This document shows positions 5,101-5,955 of a stretch of 5,955 nt of DNA, piece by piece. The stretch covers positions 1 through 5,955 of the forward strand of contig CALKWG010000510.1 of the NCBI GenBank assembly GCA_938004315.1. The letters run 5' to 3'. Under the pieces are notes generated by a model that made no database searches, was not told where the DNA came from, and saw only the letters and a program-made list of their open reading frames with translations. Each line of letters opens with the position of its first letter. Position 1 is the first letter of the stretch. The translations under genes and the position numbers were made by a program. This DNA comes from an uncultured Spirochaetaceae bacterium (lineage in GTDB: Bacteria > Spirochaetota > Spirochaetia > Treponematales > UBA12059).

Positions 5101-5955
5101 CCGCCCGAGCCGTAGAGGAGCATAGCGGCGCCCGGGGCGGCGCTCATCGTTCCATTCGTCTCGTCGATGCGGATGCGCGCCTTGAGCTCCTTGACGCGGA
5201 CGCTCGGGACCGGACCGGCCGCGTCGGCCTCGGTCATACCGTCGCCTGGCATAGCCCCGTCGGGCGAGGGCGACGCGTCTCCGGCCGTCGAGCCAGAGGT
5301 ATCGGCCTGCGAAAGCTCAGCGCCTCTCGCGCGCGAACCGGCCCGGCGCGAGGCGCGGCCGGCCAACATGGCCAGCACGGCGTCGAAATCCTCGCGCGCT
5401 AAGTTCCTATAGCTCGAGCACGAACGAAGCTCGTCGAAGAGTTCGTCGGGGAGCCTCGCGTCGAAAAGGACCATGGATAGGATGGCCTGAGCGGCTACGT
5501 CGAGCGGGGCCGCGGGGCTCGGCGCGTAATCGACGGCCCGATCGCGTACGGCCAGGGCGACGGCGGCCGAGGCGAGCAGGTCTGAGCCGTGGAACGGGTA
5601 GAGCACGCCGCGGCTCGCCGCGCCGACCGCGTGGCCGGCCCTCCCCAGGCGCTGCAGGGCTTGGTCGGCCCTGGCCGGCGCGCCGGCTAAGGCGACGAGG
5701 CTGACCGTACCGACGTCTATGCCCAGCTCCAGGGAGCTCGTCGCCACGACGCAGGGGAGGCTCCCCTCCTTCAGGCGGCGCTCGACCGCCCTCCTCATGT
5801 CCTTGGCGAGCGAGCCGTGATGGGCCCAGGCGGTGCCTTCCCCGGCGAGCTCGTTCAAGAGTGCCGCGATGCGCTCCGCCCGGCGCCTCGAGTCGGCGAA
5901 GGCTATGGCCCCTCGCTCGCCCTTCAAGCGGGCGGCCAGGTCCCGTACGACGGCG
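2109..5955 (-). CDS. lhr: Lhr-type superfamily 2 ATP-dependent helicase, long form (5' part outside the window)
   Basis: Lhr proteins are 3'-to-5' ssDNA-translocating ATPases that unwind RNA:DNA and DNA duplexes and are linked to DNA repair. The frame is open to base 5955, so the true start and RecA1 with motifs I and II lie outside. Numbering from the TTG at 5927, RecA2 (1 to about 140) has HHGSL (36-40), motif V TSSLELGIDVG (63-73) and motif VI QRLGRAGH (92-99). A winged helix (about 141-190) ends in LAGR. The Lhr-specific domain follows with SGGAIPD (274-280), GELDEEFVFERRVG (296-309), AWRI (318-321), MPFW (341-344), ALLLPR (523-528) and APSPLA (598-603). The C-terminal extension has a further winged helix (about 747-795), LEREILPARIRGY (891-903), GRWFSL (1052-1057), RYGVL (1083-1087) and VESINGEPA (1240-1248). 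About 1,280 visible residues plus RecA1 give roughly 1,500-1,550, like E. coli Lhr (1,538). Low-complexity linkers occur at 192-243, 971-986 and 1014-1036. Confidence 0.93.
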   Translation of the reverse strand, partial: AVVRDLAARLKGERGAIAFADSRRRAERIAALLNELAGEGTAWAHHGSLAKDMRRAVERRLKEGSLPCVVATSSLELGIDVGTVSLVALAGAPARADQALQRLGRAGHAVGAASRGVLYPFHGSDLLASAAVALAVRDRAVDYAPSPAAPLDVAAQAILSMVLFDARLPDELFDELRSCSSYRNLAREDFDAVLAMLAGRASRRAGSRARGAELSQADTSGSTAGDASPSPDGAMPGDGMTEADAAGPVPSVRVKELKARIRIDETNGTMSAAPGAAMLLYGSGGAIPDRGYYAMRLAGSGAKIGELDEEFVFERRVGNSFSMGAQAWRITAISDEAVEVAPLERAADFMPFWKAERAARGAGVALRMLELCADFEADPEAFAARLRSEAGFDLAAAEELFRFLSSQRRAQAGAGLPTPERAVVELYRDPERRQDAVVAFVHTLRGQAVNEPLSIALAAELGDRLGLGVERLANDDSIYLLLPVRDCDEARSLTLSALRRGLSGDRLAKRLREGLEAGAAFGAAFRECAGRALLLPRAGFGKRSPLWITRLRAKRLYERVKDYAEFPIVKESWKSLFTERYDLARLGEFVAGMAEGRIEIGAFESAAPSPLARGSGWAETNRFLYEGDELRGGGSAFARSSGDQALAEALGDARLRPAVPSAFYQGFAKRLRREEPGWAPGDLDALLDWVDERVAIPRDEWENLLACADPNLAALAAAELDGSSASARLVAVRLGEAGRELICRPSRAKELREAPYDLIGDWLAGAGIAILSRIGEDFGLSSEELEGLVEELVASGRAVSDEDGFGLYPGERSICDAAVYEHLLRSLRASRRPALKPRPAGSFAPFAAALHGMGLVGGAAVGDPNPAPASAASAMPLGGETTLASALDRLSGLGFPPETLEREILPARIRGYAPAALDGFVASGEYLWFMRGNAVAICPASDWQYFYNGKVSKLLGMDDSPADFWDLKDRLLAERSRGGIAPADGAAPTDGAASIEGLVRALWREAEAGLVSADLFEPLRRRASGSSGGAAGTPTAARNGRAARIPAAIRSRWKAGAPVAGRWFSLALSPVGGDELDELDAACERARMAAKRYGVLARALLQREAPELRWAALFPALRRMELSGELIAGRFFEELEGPQFISAEAFELFKAGAEAHAPWWVGALDPASPAGLEIVDRDLAYGPLPARVRGALLGFAGSRLAWVAGPSAKELWIGLAPDDAALPELLAPLSEAKRRALTTPSYGEARLKVESINGEPAALSPYAEALKALGFESDRGRLRLW
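5199..5354 (-). other. Low-complexity insert in Lhr
   Basis: Residues 192-243 of the visible protein (counted from the TTG at 5927) are an Ala/Ser/Gly/Asp-rich stretch of about 50 residues. They separate the winged helix that ends in LAGR from the first strand of the Lhr-specific domain (IRIDETNGTM, 252-261). In the Lhr pattern I know these elements are about 20 residues apart, so this is probably a disordered insertion of 30-40 residues in an exposed loop. The frame and GC content continue through it, so it is not a frameshift or a mobile element. Confidence 0.5.

Noticed and set aside
4629..5402. A 257-codon plus-strand open frame opposite lhr
   Set aside because: It lies wholly antisense to a well-supported helicase, has no ribosome-binding site, and its Arg/Ala/Gly/Leu-rich product shows no domain. 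Long antisense frames are expected in GC-rich genes.
5925..5927. TTG as the start codon of lhr
   Set aside because: The frame stays open upstream to the window edge with family-like sequence (AVVRDLAAR before LKGERGAIAF). A start here would also cut off RecA1 with the Walker motifs. The gene is simply truncated by the window.

Overview
The window is GC-rich bacterial chromosome that most resembles a high-GC member of the Spirochaetota. The evidence is the N-terminus of ribosomal protein S4 (RRLGVNIFGNPKYDRLL), which lacks the zinc-ligand cysteines and reads like the S4 of Borrelia and Treponema from memory. The gene also stands alone rather than in the alpha ribosomal operon. The phylum call is an inference from one protein and codon style, not a database result.

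Layout, left to right. Bases 1-71 hold the end of a rightward transcript whose gene is outside the window: a small hairpin (4-23) and a strong intrinsic terminator (33-71). Bases 72-226 are non-coding, GC-rich and hairpin-prone, and form the 3' flank of rpsD. rpsD (227-841, minus strand) encodes a complete but divergent S4. Its roughly 110-nt leader (842-954) has several complementary segments and a 36-codon open frame whose stop touches the rpsD start. Bases 955-990 are a conspicuous AT-rich island with the rpsD promoter. From 1050 a separate rightward promoter, with an 18-bp near-palindrome over the expected transcription start, serves a secreted alpha/beta-hydrolase (1118-2092) with an intact Ser-Asp-His triad. 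A convergent gene then fills the rest (2109 to beyond 5955, minus strand). It encodes a long-form Lhr-type superfamily 2 helicase that lacks its N-terminal RecA1 domain only because the window ends. A weak intrinsic terminator for lhr sits inside the last codons of the hydrolase.

The three genes look functionally independent: translation (S4), an exported esterase probably acting on envelope or extracellular substrates, and nucleic-acid repair (Lhr). rpsD and the hydrolase diverge from one intergenic region; the hydrolase and lhr converge with 16 bp between stop codons. I found no CRISPR array, insertion sequence, tRNA, rRNA, phage or defence cassette. The most interesting non-coding signals are the rpsD leader, a possible S4 autoregulatory element, and the palindrome at the hydrolase promoter. 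I see no clear case for a wholly new multi-gene system here.
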